Origin: Microbacterium azadirachtae
GTDB lineage: Bacteria > Actinomycetota > Actinomycetes > Actinomycetales > Microbacteriaceae
Assembly: GCF_000956505.1 (NCBI RefSeq)
Contig: NZ_JYIX01000035.1
Span: 186,001-250,000 of the forward strand
DNA: 64,000 bases
Reading direction: 5' to 3'
Position 1 is the first letter of the stretch, and each line of letters begins with the position of its first letter. Shown piece by piece: positions 1 to 8,805 of this stretch. The notes under the pieces were generated by a model. The model had not been told where the DNA came from, searched no databases, and was given only the letters and a program-made list of their open reading frames with translations. The position numbers were made by a program, and so were the translations under genes.

Positions 1-266
1 TGATGCTCGGAGATCGCCCGCAACAGGTCGGGCACCCCGCGCCCCGGCGGATACTGGTTGGCACCGGCGAGGATCGCGGCACGGGCGGCTTCGAGCACCT
101 CGGTCGGGCCGTCCTCGTCGGGGAAGCCCTGCCCGAGGTTGATCGCCCCCGTGCGGCCCGCAAGGGCGGAGATCTCGGCGAAGATGGTAGGGGCGACCTC
201 TCCGGCTGCGGAGAGCAGCCCGGCACCGGCCGCCGTACGGCGCCAGGCGCCCGGCAGGATTCCCAT
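1..266 (-). CDS. PLP-dependent aminotransferase, class I/II (N-terminal part, cut by window edge)
   Basis: Only the first 88 codons are inside the window; the gene runs off the left edge on the minus strand. The N-terminus reads MGILPGAWRRTAAGAG, followed by INLGQGFPDEDGP and NQYPPGRGVPDL, the characteristic opening of class I/II aminotransferases of the DapC / kynurenine aminotransferase-like type (substrate-pocket loop and dimer arm). The PLP lysine lies outside the window, so the substrate cannot be decided. The ATG sits 7 bp behind a TACCCT -10 box on the same strand (complement of 274-279), which fits a leaderless transcript and supports this start. It is divergent from the HtrA-like gene. 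Confidence 0.85.
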   Translation of the reverse strand, partial: MGILPGAWRRTAAGAGLLSAAGEVAPTIFAEISALAGRTGAINLGQGFPDEDGPTEVLEAARAAILAGANQYPPGRGVPDLLRAISEH

Positions 267-364
267 GCCGCCCAGGGTAACGCCATAGCGGAATCTCCCA
301 ACCGGCATAAGAAAAACACAGAAATGGTCGTCAGTCTGTAAGGGCAAGGTTCAAAGGAGCAGAC

Positions 365-1834
365 ATGAACGAGCAGACGCCTCACCCGGACGCCGGGCAC
401 TCCGTGCCCCCGGCGTTCTCGTCCACACCCGCCGCCTCGGGCGTCCCCGCCCCGGATGGCGCCACCGCCCCCACGACTCCGATCCCGCCCACCGGCGGTT
501 ACGCGGTCCCGGGCCAGGCGCACCCGACCCAGCCCGTCAACCCCGGCGTGCACACCGGTGCCGCGTTCGGAGCCGCCGCGACGGCAGCCCCGGCCCCGGA
601 GCGCAAGACCAGGAACGGCGTCGGCGGCGGCAAGATCGCCGCGATCATCATCGCCGCAGCACTCGTCGGCGGCCTCGCCGGCGTCGGCGGTGCCGTCGGC
701 TACGGGGCGCTGACCTCGTCGAACTCCTCCTCGACGAAGACGGGCACGGGGCCCAGCACCGTCACGGTGAACAACCCGGAGTCGGTGTCGGAGGCCACGG
801 CGATCGCCGCGAAGGCGGTGCCCTCGGTCGTCACGATCGAGGTCTCCGGATCCAGTGCGGCCGGCTCCGGATCGGGCATCGTGCTCGACAAGGAAGGCCA
901 CATCCTCACCAACGCGCACGTGGTGACCCTGGACGGCGAAGTCTCGAACCCCACCATCAGGGTGACCACCTCGGACGGCCGCATCCTCGACGCCACCGTC
1001 GTCGGGGTCGACGCGACCTACGACATGGCCGTCATCCAGGTGAAGGACGGCTCGAGCCTCACTCCGATGGAGTTCGCCGACTCGTCCAAGCTCAACGTCG
1101 GGTCGATGACCGTCGCGGTCGGGGCCCCGCTGGGCCTGGCCAACTCGGTCACGACCGGTATCGTCAGCGCGCTCAACCGCAGCATCCAGATCCAGTCGTC
1201 CGCCGCTCCGTCGCAGGGCTCCAATGGGGACCAGCAGCAGACGCCGAACCAGGACGGCTCTCAGCAGCCGTTCCAGTTCGACATCCCCGGTCGCGGATCC
1301 GGATCCCAGAGCGCGGCGGCAACGATCTCGATCTCGGTGATCCAGACCGATGCCGCGATCAACCCCGGAAACTCCGGCGGCGCGCTCGTCGACAGCGACG
1401 GCAAGCTCATCGGAGTGAACGTCGCGATCGCGAGCGCGGGATCCTCGTCCTCCTCGTCGGGGCAGTCGGGCAACATCGGCGTCGGTTTCGCAATCCCGTC
1501 GAACATCGCCAAGCGCATCGCGAACGACATCATCGCCGACGGCAACGCCACGCACGGCCTGCTCGGGGCGACGGTGCAGGACGCGAGCGGCCAGAAGGGC
1601 GCCACGGTCGTGGGCGCGTCCATCGCCTCCGTCTCCAGCGGAGGGGCCGCGGCCAGCGCGGGCATCCAGGCCGGCGACGTGGTCACGGGATTCAACGGCA
1701 ACCCGATCACCGATGCCAGCGACCTCACCGCACAGGTGCGCTCGGTCGCCGGCGGCAGCTCCGCGACGCTCACGATCAACCGCAACGGACAGTCGCAGGA
1801 CATCAAGGTCACGCTGGGCACGCTCGCCCAGTGA
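365..1834 (+). CDS. Membrane-anchored HtrA/DegP-like serine protease with PDZ domain
   Basis: Protein of 489 aa. A Pro/Ala-rich cytoplasmic segment (1-88) is followed by one transmembrane helix (about 91-113), a trypsin-like protease domain and a C-terminal PDZ domain (about 397-489). The catalytic triad is visible: H185 in TNAHVV, D220 in YDMAVIQV and S337 in NPGNSGGAL. A Gln/Ser/Gly-rich insertion of about 50 residues interrupts the protease domain before the catalytic serine. Such proteases degrade or process misfolded envelope proteins on the outer face of the membrane in actinobacteria (family knowledge). The start has a strong ribosome site AAAGGAG six bases upstream. A perfect hairpin follows the stop codon, so the gene is probably transcribed alone. 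Confidence 0.93.
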   Translation: MNEQTPHPDAGHSVPPAFSSTPAASGVPAPDGATAPTTPIPPTGGYAVPGQAHPTQPVNPGVHTGAAFGAAATAAPAPERKTRNGVGGGKIAAIIIAAALVGGLAGVGGAVGYGALTSSNSSSTKTGTGPSTVTVNNPESVSEATAIAAKAVPSVVTIEVSGSSAAGSGSGIVLDKEGHILTNAHVVTLDGEVSNPTIRVTTSDGRILDATVVGVDATYDMAVIQVKDGSSLTPMEFADSSKLNVGSMTVAVGAPLGLANSVTTGIVSALNRSIQIQSSAAPSQGSNGDQQQTPNQDGSQQPFQFDIPGRGSGSQSAAATISISVIQTDAAINPGNSGGALVDSDGKLIGVNVAIASAGSSSSSSGQSGNIGVGFAIPSNIAKRIANDIIADGNATHGLLGATVQDASGQKGATVVGASIASVSSGGAAASAGIQAGDVVTGFNGNPITDASDLTAQVRSVAGGSSATLTINRNGQSQDIKVTLGTLAQ

Positions 1835-1865
1835 ACCATCGCTCCTGAACCCTGCAGCAGAACAA

Positions 1866-1902
1866 GGACGCCACCCCGCGACGCCGTCGCGGGGTGGCGT
1901 CC
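1866..1902 (+). terminator. Intrinsic terminator-like hairpin after the HtrA gene
   Basis: The arms 1866-1883 and 1885-1902 are perfectly complementary over 18 bp; the few central pairs will open to form the loop. The right arm is followed by a T-rich run (CTCTTTCC). It lies 32 bases after the HtrA stop codon. Confidence 0.8.
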
Positions 1903-1929
1903 TCTTTCCTCGCCGGCGCCCCCGACCGG

Positions 1930-1935
1930 TAGGCT
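1930..1935 (+). promoter_or_regulatory. -10 box TAGGCT of a leaderless promoter (glycerophosphotransferase operon)
   Basis: TAGGCT ends six bases before the GTG at 1942, so transcription should start at or next to the start codon. There is no ribosome site in the gap, which fits a leaderless message and decides the GTG start. Confidence 0.6.
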
Positions 1936-1941
1936 CGCGGG

Positions 1942-3225
1942 GTGGCGTCCTTCTCCTTCCGTGCGGGCAACGCCGGCAAGCTCTTGAGGATCCCGCTGTA
2001 CCTGCTCGGGCGTCTGGGCACCCTGATCGTCCCGCGCGGACGCGGCTGGGTGATCGGCTGCGGAGCGGGGATCGGCGACGGCGCACTCGCCCTCTGGCAG
2101 GCGGCGGTCGACGCGGGGCTGGACCCGCTCTGGCTGACTGGATCCGCACGCGAACAGCGCGATGCCACCGCCCTCGGCATCCGCGCCATTCCGAAGAACG
2201 GCCTCCGCGGCTGGTGGGCCACCGCCCGCGCGCGCGTGGTCGTGGTCACGCACGGCTTCGGCGATGCGAACCGCTACGCGAGCTCCGGCGCCTACCTCGT
2301 TCAGCTCTGGCACGGCATCCCGCTCAAGCGCATCGGCCTCGACTCGCCGGCGACCGTGCAGAGCGCGTTCCTGCCCGGCTTCGTTCCGCTGCAGAAGCTG
2401 CTCGGCCTGCTCTACCGGGCCCAGACCCGGCGCATCGACGTGTTGCCCGCCGCCTCTGATCGCTCGCGCGGCCGCCTGGAGTCGGCGTTCGGGCTCGGCG
2501 TGCAGCAGGTCCTCGTGACCGGCGAGCCGCGCGTCGACGTGCTGTCGGCGGGGGATGCTGCCTCTCGCCGGTCTCAGGCGGTCGCACGGCGCGACGCCGC
2601 GGTCGGGGCGCTCCCGGACGGCGCGCGCGTGGTGCTGTACGCGCCCACCTGGCGCGACGGAGCGCCGGACCCGGCCGTTCCGGACGACGCCGAATGGGCG
2701 CGGATCCTCGACGTCCTCGAGCGGACCAACAGCGTGCTGCTGGTGCGCTCGCATCCTCTCGGCGAGGGGGAATACCGTCCTCCCGTCCCGACGGATCGGG
2801 TCCGCGCGATCGGATCCGCCGTGGTGCCGGACATCACGCCGGTGCTTCCCGCGATCGATGTGCTCGTCACCGACTATTCGTCGATGGCCTACGACGTCGG
2901 GCTGCTCGCGATGCCGGTGATCTACCTGGCACCCGACCCCGCCGAGTACGCCCGCACGCGGGGGTTCTACGGCGACTACGCCGAGGTCTCAGGGCCGGAT
3001 CCCGCCGCCGACTGGACCGCCGCATCCGCGCAGCTGCAGGCGTCGCTCGAGGACACTGCGGAGTTCGACCGGCGTGCCGGGCGCTCCCGAGAACTCAGCG
3101 CGCGCATGCACGCGCATCGCGACGGCCGGAACACCGCGCGCGTGCTCGCCGCGATCCTCGCCCGCACGGGCGCCGCTGCGACCATCCCCGCATCTCCCAC
3201 CCCCGCTCCGAAGGGAACCGAATGA
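1942..3225 (+). CDS. CDP-glycerol:poly(glycerophosphate) glycerophosphotransferase family protein (TagB/TagF-like)
   Basis: Protein of 427 aa with the motifs of the TagB/TagF family: LWHGIPLKRIG (about 128-138), VLYAPTWRD in the middle and VTDYSSMAYDVG near residue 310, which in characterised homologues line the CDP-glycerol site. Family members transfer glycerol phosphate (or ribitol phosphate) units to growing teichoic-acid-type polymers at the cytoplasmic membrane face. The GTG start is set by the leaderless promoter at 1930. Its stop overlaps the ATG of the next gene (ATGA), a homologue with the same motifs, so the two are co-transcribed. The exact polymer made cannot be read from sequence. 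Confidence 0.85.
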   Translation: MASFSFRAGNAGKLLRIPLYLLGRLGTLIVPRGRGWVIGCGAGIGDGALALWQAAVDAGLDPLWLTGSAREQRDATALGIRAIPKNGLRGWWATARARVVVVTHGFGDANRYASSGAYLVQLWHGIPLKRIGLDSPATVQSAFLPGFVPLQKLLGLLYRAQTRRIDVLPAASDRSRGRLESAFGLGVQQVLVTGEPRVDVLSAGDAASRRSQAVARRDAAVGALPDGARVVLYAPTWRDGAPDPAVPDDAEWARILDVLERTNSVLLVRSHPLGEGEYRPPVPTDRVRAIGSAVVPDITPVLPAIDVLVTDYSSMAYDVGLLAMPVIYLAPDPAEYARTRGFYGDYAEVSGPDPAADWTAASAQLQASLEDTAEFDRRAGRSRELSARMHAHRDGRNTARVLAAILARTGAAATIPASPTPAPKGTE

Positions 3226-4676
3226 CGACCCCCCGCGTCAGCTCCGTCCGCGTCGACGAGGAGCAGCAGGCGCTGCTGATCGCGGGGGAGGGATCCGCCC
3301 CCGCCGAGGTCGAGCTCGCCGGTCGCCGTGCCGTGGCGGCCGCGCGCATCGCCGAGGACGGGCCAGAGGCGTGGAGCGCCGTGCTGCCGCTCCGGGCCTC
3401 GCGCTGGGGCGGTGCCGAGCTGCCCCTGCCGAGCGGGGAGTATGCGCTCACCGTGGACGGCGGCGCGGCAGACGGGCTCGCGATCGAGACCGTACTGCTC
3501 GCCGGCCTCCGCGTCAGCGCCTCGGATCGTACGGTGCGGATCGCGCCTCCGGTCGACCCCGTCTACGAGACCGCCGAGGGGAAGCTCGCCCTGGAGGGCC
3601 GCTATGCGGCGCTGCCCGGCGCACGGGAGAACGCGGTGTTCTTCGAGTCGTTCTACGGCCAGTCCAGCGGCTGCAACCCGGGCGCGATCGACCGGGAGCT
3701 CGCCCGGCGTGCCCCTCAGGTCACCCGCTACTGGAGCGTCGTGGACCTCTCCGTCCCGGTTCCGGAGGGCGCTGTCGCGGTCGTCGAAGGATCGCCAGAG
3801 TGGTGGCGCGCACGCGCCGACGCGCGGCTCCTCATCGTGAACGACTGGCTGCGCCGCCGCTTCGACCGCAAGCCGGGTCAGCGCGTGCTGCAGACCTGGC
3901 ACGGCACCCCGCTCAAGCGCCTCGCGCTGCATCGTCCAGGACTGCACCCGCGGCGCTGGCTCGCCGTCGTGCGCGAGTCGCGGCGCTGGGACGTCCTGCT
4001 CGCCCAGAACCCCTACGCCGAGCGCGTGCTCCGCAAGGCGTACGCGTTCCTGCGCAAGCCCATCTGGGTCGACGGCTATCCGCGCAACGACGTGCTCGCG
4101 ACGGGGGATGCCGCCCGCATCCGCACCGCGCTCGGGATCGGCGGGGACGAGCGGGTGCTGCTGTACGCGCCCACCTGGCGCGATGACCGGTCGGAGATGG
4201 TCGACTTCGTGGATCCGAACGCGCTCGCCGCGGACACCGGCTCCGTCGTGCTCGTGCGCGGGCACTCCCGCACGATCCGACCAGGGCGGGACCAGGCCGG
4301 ATCCCGCGTCATCGACGTGACGGGCTACCCCGACACCGCGGAGCTGCTGCTGGTCGCCGACGCGCTCGTGACCGACTACTCCTCCGTCATGTTCGACTTC
4401 AGCGCCACGGGCAAGCCGATGTACTTCCTCGTTCCCGACCTCGAGCACTACCGGGGCAAGCTGCGCGGCTTCTACTTCGACCTCGCGGCCCGCGCGCCGG
4501 GCCCGCTGCTGCGCACCCAGGAGGAGCTGGTGTCGGCTCTCTCCGATGTGTCCGCGGTCGCCGAGCATGCGCCGAAATACGTCGCGTGGCAGGCCCATTT
4601 CAACGGTCGCGACGACGGCGCGGCTTCGGCGCGCGTGGTCGACAGGATCCTGGACCTCGGCTGGCTGGACGCCTGA
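3222..4676 (+). CDS. CDP-glycerol glycerophosphotransferase family protein (second copy, longer N-terminus)
   Basis: Protein of 484 aa, translationally coupled to the preceding gene by a 4-base ATGA overlap. Residues 1-115 are an extra beta-rich region absent from the upstream paralogue. The C-terminal two thirds carry the family motifs TWHGTPLKRLALH, VLLYAPTWRDD and VTDYSSVMFDF. Two tandem TagF-like enzymes usually split priming and elongation of a glycerol-phosphate polymer (knowledge of the wall teichoic acid pathway; assignment of the steps here is inference). The convergent glycosyltransferase gene begins 19 bp after the stop. Confidence 0.85.
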   Translation: MTTPRVSSVRVDEEQQALLIAGEGSAPAEVELAGRRAVAAARIAEDGPEAWSAVLPLRASRWGGAELPLPSGEYALTVDGGAADGLAIETVLLAGLRVSASDRTVRIAPPVDPVYETAEGKLALEGRYAALPGARENAVFFESFYGQSSGCNPGAIDRELARRAPQVTRYWSVVDLSVPVPEGAVAVVEGSPEWWRARADARLLIVNDWLRRRFDRKPGQRVLQTWHGTPLKRLALHRPGLHPRRWLAVVRESRRWDVLLAQNPYAERVLRKAYAFLRKPIWVDGYPRNDVLATGDAARIRTALGIGGDERVLLYAPTWRDDRSEMVDFVDPNALAADTGSVVLVRGHSRTIRPGRDQAGSRVIDVTGYPDTAELLLVADALVTDYSSVMFDFSATGKPMYFLVPDLEHYRGKLRGFYFDLAARAPGPLLRTQEELVSALSDVSAVAEHAPKYVAWQAHFNGRDDGAASARVVDRILDLGWLDA

Positions 4677-4694
4677 CGCCGTCCGGCTGAGGCG

Positions 4695-5801
4695 TCAGGG
4701 AAGCGGCGTATTCCGCGTGCCCAGCCGTGAGGTGTCGACCGTGTCGTGCGCTCCGCGGAGGACGCCCATGAGGAACCCCAGGCCCCAGGAGAGGTGCATG
4801 GTCGGCAGGACGGCGAGCGTCCACATGCGCTCCCGAGGGCTGCGTGGAGGATCCGCGGGGCGAGCGGGAATCAGGGCCATGACGATGACCAGCGCCGCGT
4901 AGGCGACGAGGGGCAGATAGACCGCGGAGGCGATCACGGAGCCGAGACCGGAGAGCACCCCGGTCAGCTGCAGGACGCCGACGACGACCGCGAGTGCCAG
5001 AATCACGAGCAGCGCGGGCGGGGCGAAGAAGCGGACGCCGTTGCTGCGGCCGTAGCGGCGCACCAGTTCGCCGCGCCAGGCGCCGGTGGAGCGGAACTGG
5101 CGTGAGAGCCGGGTCCAGCTCTCACGCGGCCAGTAGGTGACGGCGAGCTGCGGATCGAACCACACGGTGTGACCCGCCTGGCGGATCCGGAGGTTGAGCT
5201 CCCAGTCCTCGCCACGGCGGATCGACTCGTCGAACAGGCCGACCTCGTCGAGCACGGTGCGCCGCATGACGCCGAGGTAGGCGGACTCGGCCCTGCCCTC
5301 CTTCGTCCCGCCGTGATAGCTGCCGCCGCCGAGTCCGACCGGGGAGTTGTACGCGCGGGCCACGGCGGCCTGGAACGGCGTGCGCCCGTCGGCGCGCATG
5401 ACCCCGCCGACGTTCGCCGCTCCGGTGCGCTCGAGCGTGGCCAGGGCGCGCGCGGCGTATCCCGGCGAGAGCTCGGAGTGCGCATCCACGCGGATGACCG
5501 TCGGATACCTGCTCGCCCGGATGGCGGCGTTCAGGCCGACCGGGATGTCGGCGGCAGGGTTGTGCACGATCCGCAGCCGCGGCTCACGGGCGGCCAGGCG
5601 CTCTGCGAGCGCGGTGGTGCCGTCGGAGGAGGGGCCGAGCGCCAGCACGAGCTCGGTCGGGCCGTCCACGTCCTGCGCCAGGGCCGACGCCACGGCGTGC
5701 TCGAGGTACGCGCGTTCGTTGAGCACCGGCATCACGAAGGACACGCCCGCGCCGGACAGCGGGGCGCCCGCGCCGGGGGAGGACGGTTCGCGATGGTTCA
5801 C
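4695..5801 (-). CDS. Glycosyltransferase family 2 membrane protein
   Basis: Protein of 368 aa. The N-terminal GT-A domain starts VSFVMPVLNERAYLEHAV, contains the nucleotide-binding region RVDAHSELSPGYA (DAH at the usual DxD place) and the acceptor motif GEDWELNLRIRQAGH. The last ~110 residues hold two or three hydrophobic segments, the topology of ExoA-like succinoglycan glycosyltransferases. It probably adds a sugar from a nucleotide-sugar donor to a lipid-linked glycan at the inner membrane face. Start codon is GTG with AAAGGA eight bases upstream. It is convergent with the glycerophosphotransferase pair, supporting a cell-surface polymer locus. Donor and acceptor are unknown. Confidence 0.85.
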   Translation of the reverse strand: MNHREPSSPGAGAPLSGAGVSFVMPVLNERAYLEHAVASALAQDVDGPTELVLALGPSSDGTTALAERLAAREPRLRIVHNPAADIPVGLNAAIRASRYPTVIRVDAHSELSPGYAARALATLERTGAANVGGVMRADGRTPFQAAVARAYNSPVGLGGGSYHGGTKEGRAESAYLGVMRRTVLDEVGLFDESIRRGEDWELNLRIRQAGHTVWFDPQLAVTYWPRESWTRLSRQFRSTGAWRGELVRRYGRSNGVRFFAPPALLVILALAVVVGVLQLTGVLSGLGSVIASAVYLPLVAYAALVIVMALIPARPADPPRSPRERMWTLAVLPTMHLSWGLGFLMGVLRGAHDTVDTSRLGTRNTPLP

Positions 5802-5862
5802 CCGTCGATCCTTTCACGTCGCACCTGCGCGCCCCCAGGGTGCCCGTGCCGGGCGCGCCGGA

Positions 5863-7242
5863 CTACCAGCGCCCGCCGTTCTTCCAATACTGTCCGATGT
5901 CCTCGAGCGGACGGCCCTTGGTCTCGGGCGCCAGCCACGCCACGAAGAAGAACGCGATGATCGCGATGACGCCGAAGACGGCGAAGGTGCCGGCGCCGCC
6001 CAGGGCGTTCAGCATCGTGAGGAAGAACGCTCCGACGATGACGTTGGCGACGAGGTCGCTCGTCAGCATGACGCTCGCGCCGAGGGAGCGCAGATGCGCG
6101 GGCATCGCCTCGCCGGCGTACACCCAGACCAGGGATCCGAACCCGAACGTGAAGCCGGCGGTGAACAGGACGAGGCCGATGAATCCGGCGATCGTGAGCG
6201 CGCCGTCGAAGTGGCCGCCGCCGATCGCGAACACGATGACGAGCAGCAGGTTGGCCAGCACCATCGTGCCGATGCCGATGAGCAGCACGGGACGGCGACC
6301 CATCCTGTCGATCACGAGCAGTGCGATGAACACCGCGACGAGGCCGGCGACCTGCACCAGGGCGGAGAGACCGAGCTTGACGATGTCGTCGGTGAAGCCC
6401 ATGGCCTCGAAGATGCGCGGGCTGTAGTACACGATCGCGTTGATGCCGGTGAGCTGCACGAAGAAGCCGAGGCCCACGACGAAAAGCGTCGCGCGGAGGA
6501 AGGGCTTGCGCAGCAGGTCCCGCCAGGACGTGGCGTGCGCGGACGCGAAGCCCGCAGTGATCGTCTCGATCTCCGCATCGACGTCGACCTCAGGACCCTC
6601 GATCCTGGCCAGAGTCGCGCGGGCCTCCGCGGTGCGGCCCTTCATGACGTACCAGCGCGCGGTGTCGGGCAGCCGGAGCAGCACGATCGTGATGATCACG
6701 CCGGGGATCGCCGCGAGCCCGAGCATCCAGCGCCAGCTCTCGGTGGGCGCGAGCGCCATCGCCACGAGGTAGCCGAGGATGATGCCGGAGACGGTGGCGA
6801 CCTGGTAGAGCACGAGGAATGCGCCGCGCGAGCGGGTGGGGGCCGACTCGGCCACGAACACCGGCACGACGACCACCGAGATGCCGATCGTCAGGCCGAG
6901 CAGGAACCGCGCGACCACGAGCACCCACAGTGCGGGGGCCACGCCGGAGAGGAGCGAGAACAGCGCGAAGCACGATGCGACGGCGACCATCGTCGGCTTC
7001 CGGCCGATCCTGTTCGCGAGCGCCCCGCCGAACAGTGCGCCGAGGATCTCGCCGACGACGACCGTGGTGGTGACCCACGACTGCGCGGCGGCGTCGAGGT
7101 GGAAGTCCTTCGCGAGGTACAGCATCGCGCCGCCGATGTTCGACGAGTCGTAGCCGTAGATGATGCCGACGGTCGCGGCGGCGACGCCGACGAGGAGCGC
7201 CAGGCGGGTCGTGCGGCCGTTGCCGGTCAGTGCCGAGCTCAT
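5863..7242 (-). CDS. MFS sugar porter family transporter
   Basis: Protein of 459 aa with 12 hydrophobic segments. Sugar porter signatures are present: GYDSSNIGGAML in the first helix, the RIGRKP loop between helices 2 and 3, DRMGRRPVLLIG in the central half and PETKGRPLEDI at the C-terminus. These transporters usually move monosaccharides or inositol by proton symport. The ATG is preceded by GAAGGAC at good distance. It stands alone between convergent and same-strand neighbours with no sugar catabolic gene next to it, so the substrate is not predictable from context. Confidence 0.88.
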   Translation of the reverse strand: MSSALTGNGRTTRLALLVGVAAATVGIIYGYDSSNIGGAMLYLAKDFHLDAAAQSWVTTTVVVGEILGALFGGALANRIGRKPTMVAVASCFALFSLLSGVAPALWVLVVARFLLGLTIGISVVVVPVFVAESAPTRSRGAFLVLYQVATVSGIILGYLVAMALAPTESWRWMLGLAAIPGVIITIVLLRLPDTARWYVMKGRTAEARATLARIEGPEVDVDAEIETITAGFASAHATSWRDLLRKPFLRATLFVVGLGFFVQLTGINAIVYYSPRIFEAMGFTDDIVKLGLSALVQVAGLVAVFIALLVIDRMGRRPVLLIGIGTMVLANLLLVIVFAIGGGHFDGALTIAGFIGLVLFTAGFTFGFGSLVWVYAGEAMPAHLRSLGASVMLTSDLVANVIVGAFFLTMLNALGGAGTFAVFGVIAIIAFFFVAWLAPETKGRPLEDIGQYWKNGGRW

Positions 7243-7307
7243 GGTCCCGTCCTTCTTTCAGGTGTCTCCCAGGGAGGGCATTCGAGCGTACACCGGGGAC
7301 GCGCGGC

Positions 7308-7613
7308 TCAGACGACGAACCGCCATACGTACTCCAGCCCGTCCTCGGGGCGGAACCAGGCGAGGGTGATCACGATGTCATCGACATCCGCATCGCAGAG
7401 GCACACCTCCATCTGGTCGCCTCCGCGCACGTGTCCCCAGAGCTGAGTGCGACCCGGATCGGAGGAGGCGCGGGCGAAGACGCGCACGAAGCGGATCTCT
7501 CCGCCGCCGTTGGTGATCATCGGGTGCGTCCTGTCACGCCGGTCGACGGCCCAGGGAACCGGATACGCCGACTCGGGGAGTCGAGCCGAGGGTGGGTCGG
7601 GGGAGCGGTTCAT
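7308..7613 (-). CDS. Hypothetical protein, 101 aa
   Basis: I do not recognise this family. The protein is soluble, acidic and contains short beta-prone segments with two cysteines (MEVCLCDADVDD). No signal peptide or membrane segment is seen. The ATG lies six bases behind TAGCGT on the minus strand, the same leaderless layout seen at confident genes, which argues that it is real although small. Codon use follows the GC-rich third-position pattern of its neighbours. Confidence 0.6.
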   Translation of the reverse strand: MNRSPDPPSARLPESAYPVPWAVDRRDRTHPMITNGGGEIRFVRVFARASSDPGRTQLWGHVRGGDQMEVCLCDADVDDIVITLAWFRPEDGLEYVWRFVV

Positions 7614-7714
7614 GTCCCCACGCTAGGAGCGGGCGCCGACGATCGCGGCGACAGATCCCCCGCGGCGACGAGGGCTGTGCAGAGCTTCCCCGCTCGGGGA
7701 ATTGTGCGGATCGG

Positions 7715-8704
7715 TCAGAGCTGCTCGCCGGGCGGCGAAGGATGCAGTTCCGGACCGGGGCCTTCCGGAGCGGAGATCGGAGCGGGCTTGCGGCGCACGA
7801 CCTCGGCGGCCTTCCGGCCGACGACGCCGACACCCCGCGCGGCACTGCCGGCGGCCCCGGCGACCGCGGTTCCGGCCAGCTGCGCACCGCGCGCGATCCG
7901 GCGTTCGATGCGCTGCGCGCCCGGCACCGGTTCGAGCTCGGCGGGCAGCGACTGGGGAGGAAGCCCGAACGCACGACGCGAGCTGGTCAGCACGCGTCGG
8001 CCGAGCACGTGGTTGCCCGCACCCCCGATCACGGCGCCGACGCCGAACGGCAACGCCTTGCCCAGGAGGGACGCGCCGCCCACGCCGGCGAACTGCCTGA
8101 TCAGCATGCTCTTCAGCCGGTCGGCCAGCGGCCCGACTGCGGCACGCGGCAGCGACTTCGTCACGAGCTCGCCCCAATAGGCGGATCTGCCCAGCCCCTT
8201 GCCGCCGGCCTGACCCGCGAGCTGGCGGATCAGGTCGACCCCCTCCTTGCCGAGCATGAGGGTCATCACGAGAGCCCTTGCCCGGTCGGGATTCGTCACG
8301 GTGATGCCGTGCACCTCCGCGATCGACTGGGCGAACAGAGCCGTCGTCTCGACGAACCCGGCGGTCTCGACGCCGGACAGGGCGAGCGTCACCCCCGTGC
8401 CGATCCCCGGGATCACCGCCGTCGCTCCGACGGCCGCACCCCCGGTCGTGACGGCGGCGAGGTAGCGGCGTTCGAGCAGGGTGATGACCTGCGCCGGGGT
8501 GGCGTCGGGGTGGCGCAGGCGGATGCTGCGGATGTGCGCGAGCACGAGCGGCCGCTGCACGGCCAGGACGCGATCGAGACCGCGGATGTGCATCGGGTGC
8601 TCCGAGGAACCGGCAGGCGGGACTCCGCCCGCCCACGGCGCATCGTCGGGCAGGGAGTGGATCCGGTGGATGGCCTTGTCGTCCTTGCCTTCTTTTCGCC
8701 CCAT
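7715..8704 (-). CDS. EcsC family protein
   Basis: Protein of 329 aa. After a polar N-terminus the central part AVGATAVIPGIGTGVTLALSG, followed by FVETTALFAQSIAEVHG, matches EcsC-family proteins, whose role is poorly defined (the name comes from the third gene of the Bacillus ecs ABC-transporter operon). A Gly/Ala-rich hydrophobic stretch and a Pro-rich tail are visible. A longer in-frame start exists upstream, but the chosen ATG (MGRKEGKDD) lies seven bases behind TAGGCT, giving a leaderless start. No partner ABC genes are adjacent. Confidence 0.75.
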   Translation of the reverse strand: MGRKEGKDDKAIHRIHSLPDDAPWAGGVPPAGSSEHPMHIRGLDRVLAVQRPLVLAHIRSIRLRHPDATPAQVITLLERRYLAAVTTGGAAVGATAVIPGIGTGVTLALSGVETAGFVETTALFAQSIAEVHGITVTNPDRARALVMTLMLGKEGVDLIRQLAGQAGGKGLGRSAYWGELVTKSLPRAAVGPLADRLKSMLIRQFAGVGGASLLGKALPFGVGAVIGGAGNHVLGRRVLTSSRRAFGLPPQSLPAELEPVPGAQRIERRIARGAQLAGTAVAGAAGSAARGVGVVGRKAAEVVRRKPAPISAPEGPGPELHPSPPGEQL

Positions 8705-8743
8705 GGAGCAGAGCCTATGTCCGCGGCGCTGCGAGAACGCCCG

Positions 8744-8795
8744 CAACGCAGAGAGCCCGTGCACGCGACGGGCGCGGCACGGGCTCTCTGTGTTG
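8744..8795 (-). terminator. Terminator hairpin of the nucleotidyltransferase gene
   Basis: Arms 8744-8762 and 8777-8795 pair over 19 positions with one mismatch/wobble, core GAGAGCCCGTGC with its complement. It begins just past the stop of the minus-strand gene that ends at 8806. Confidence 0.7.
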
Positions 8796-8805
8796 CAGGC
8801 GAGGG

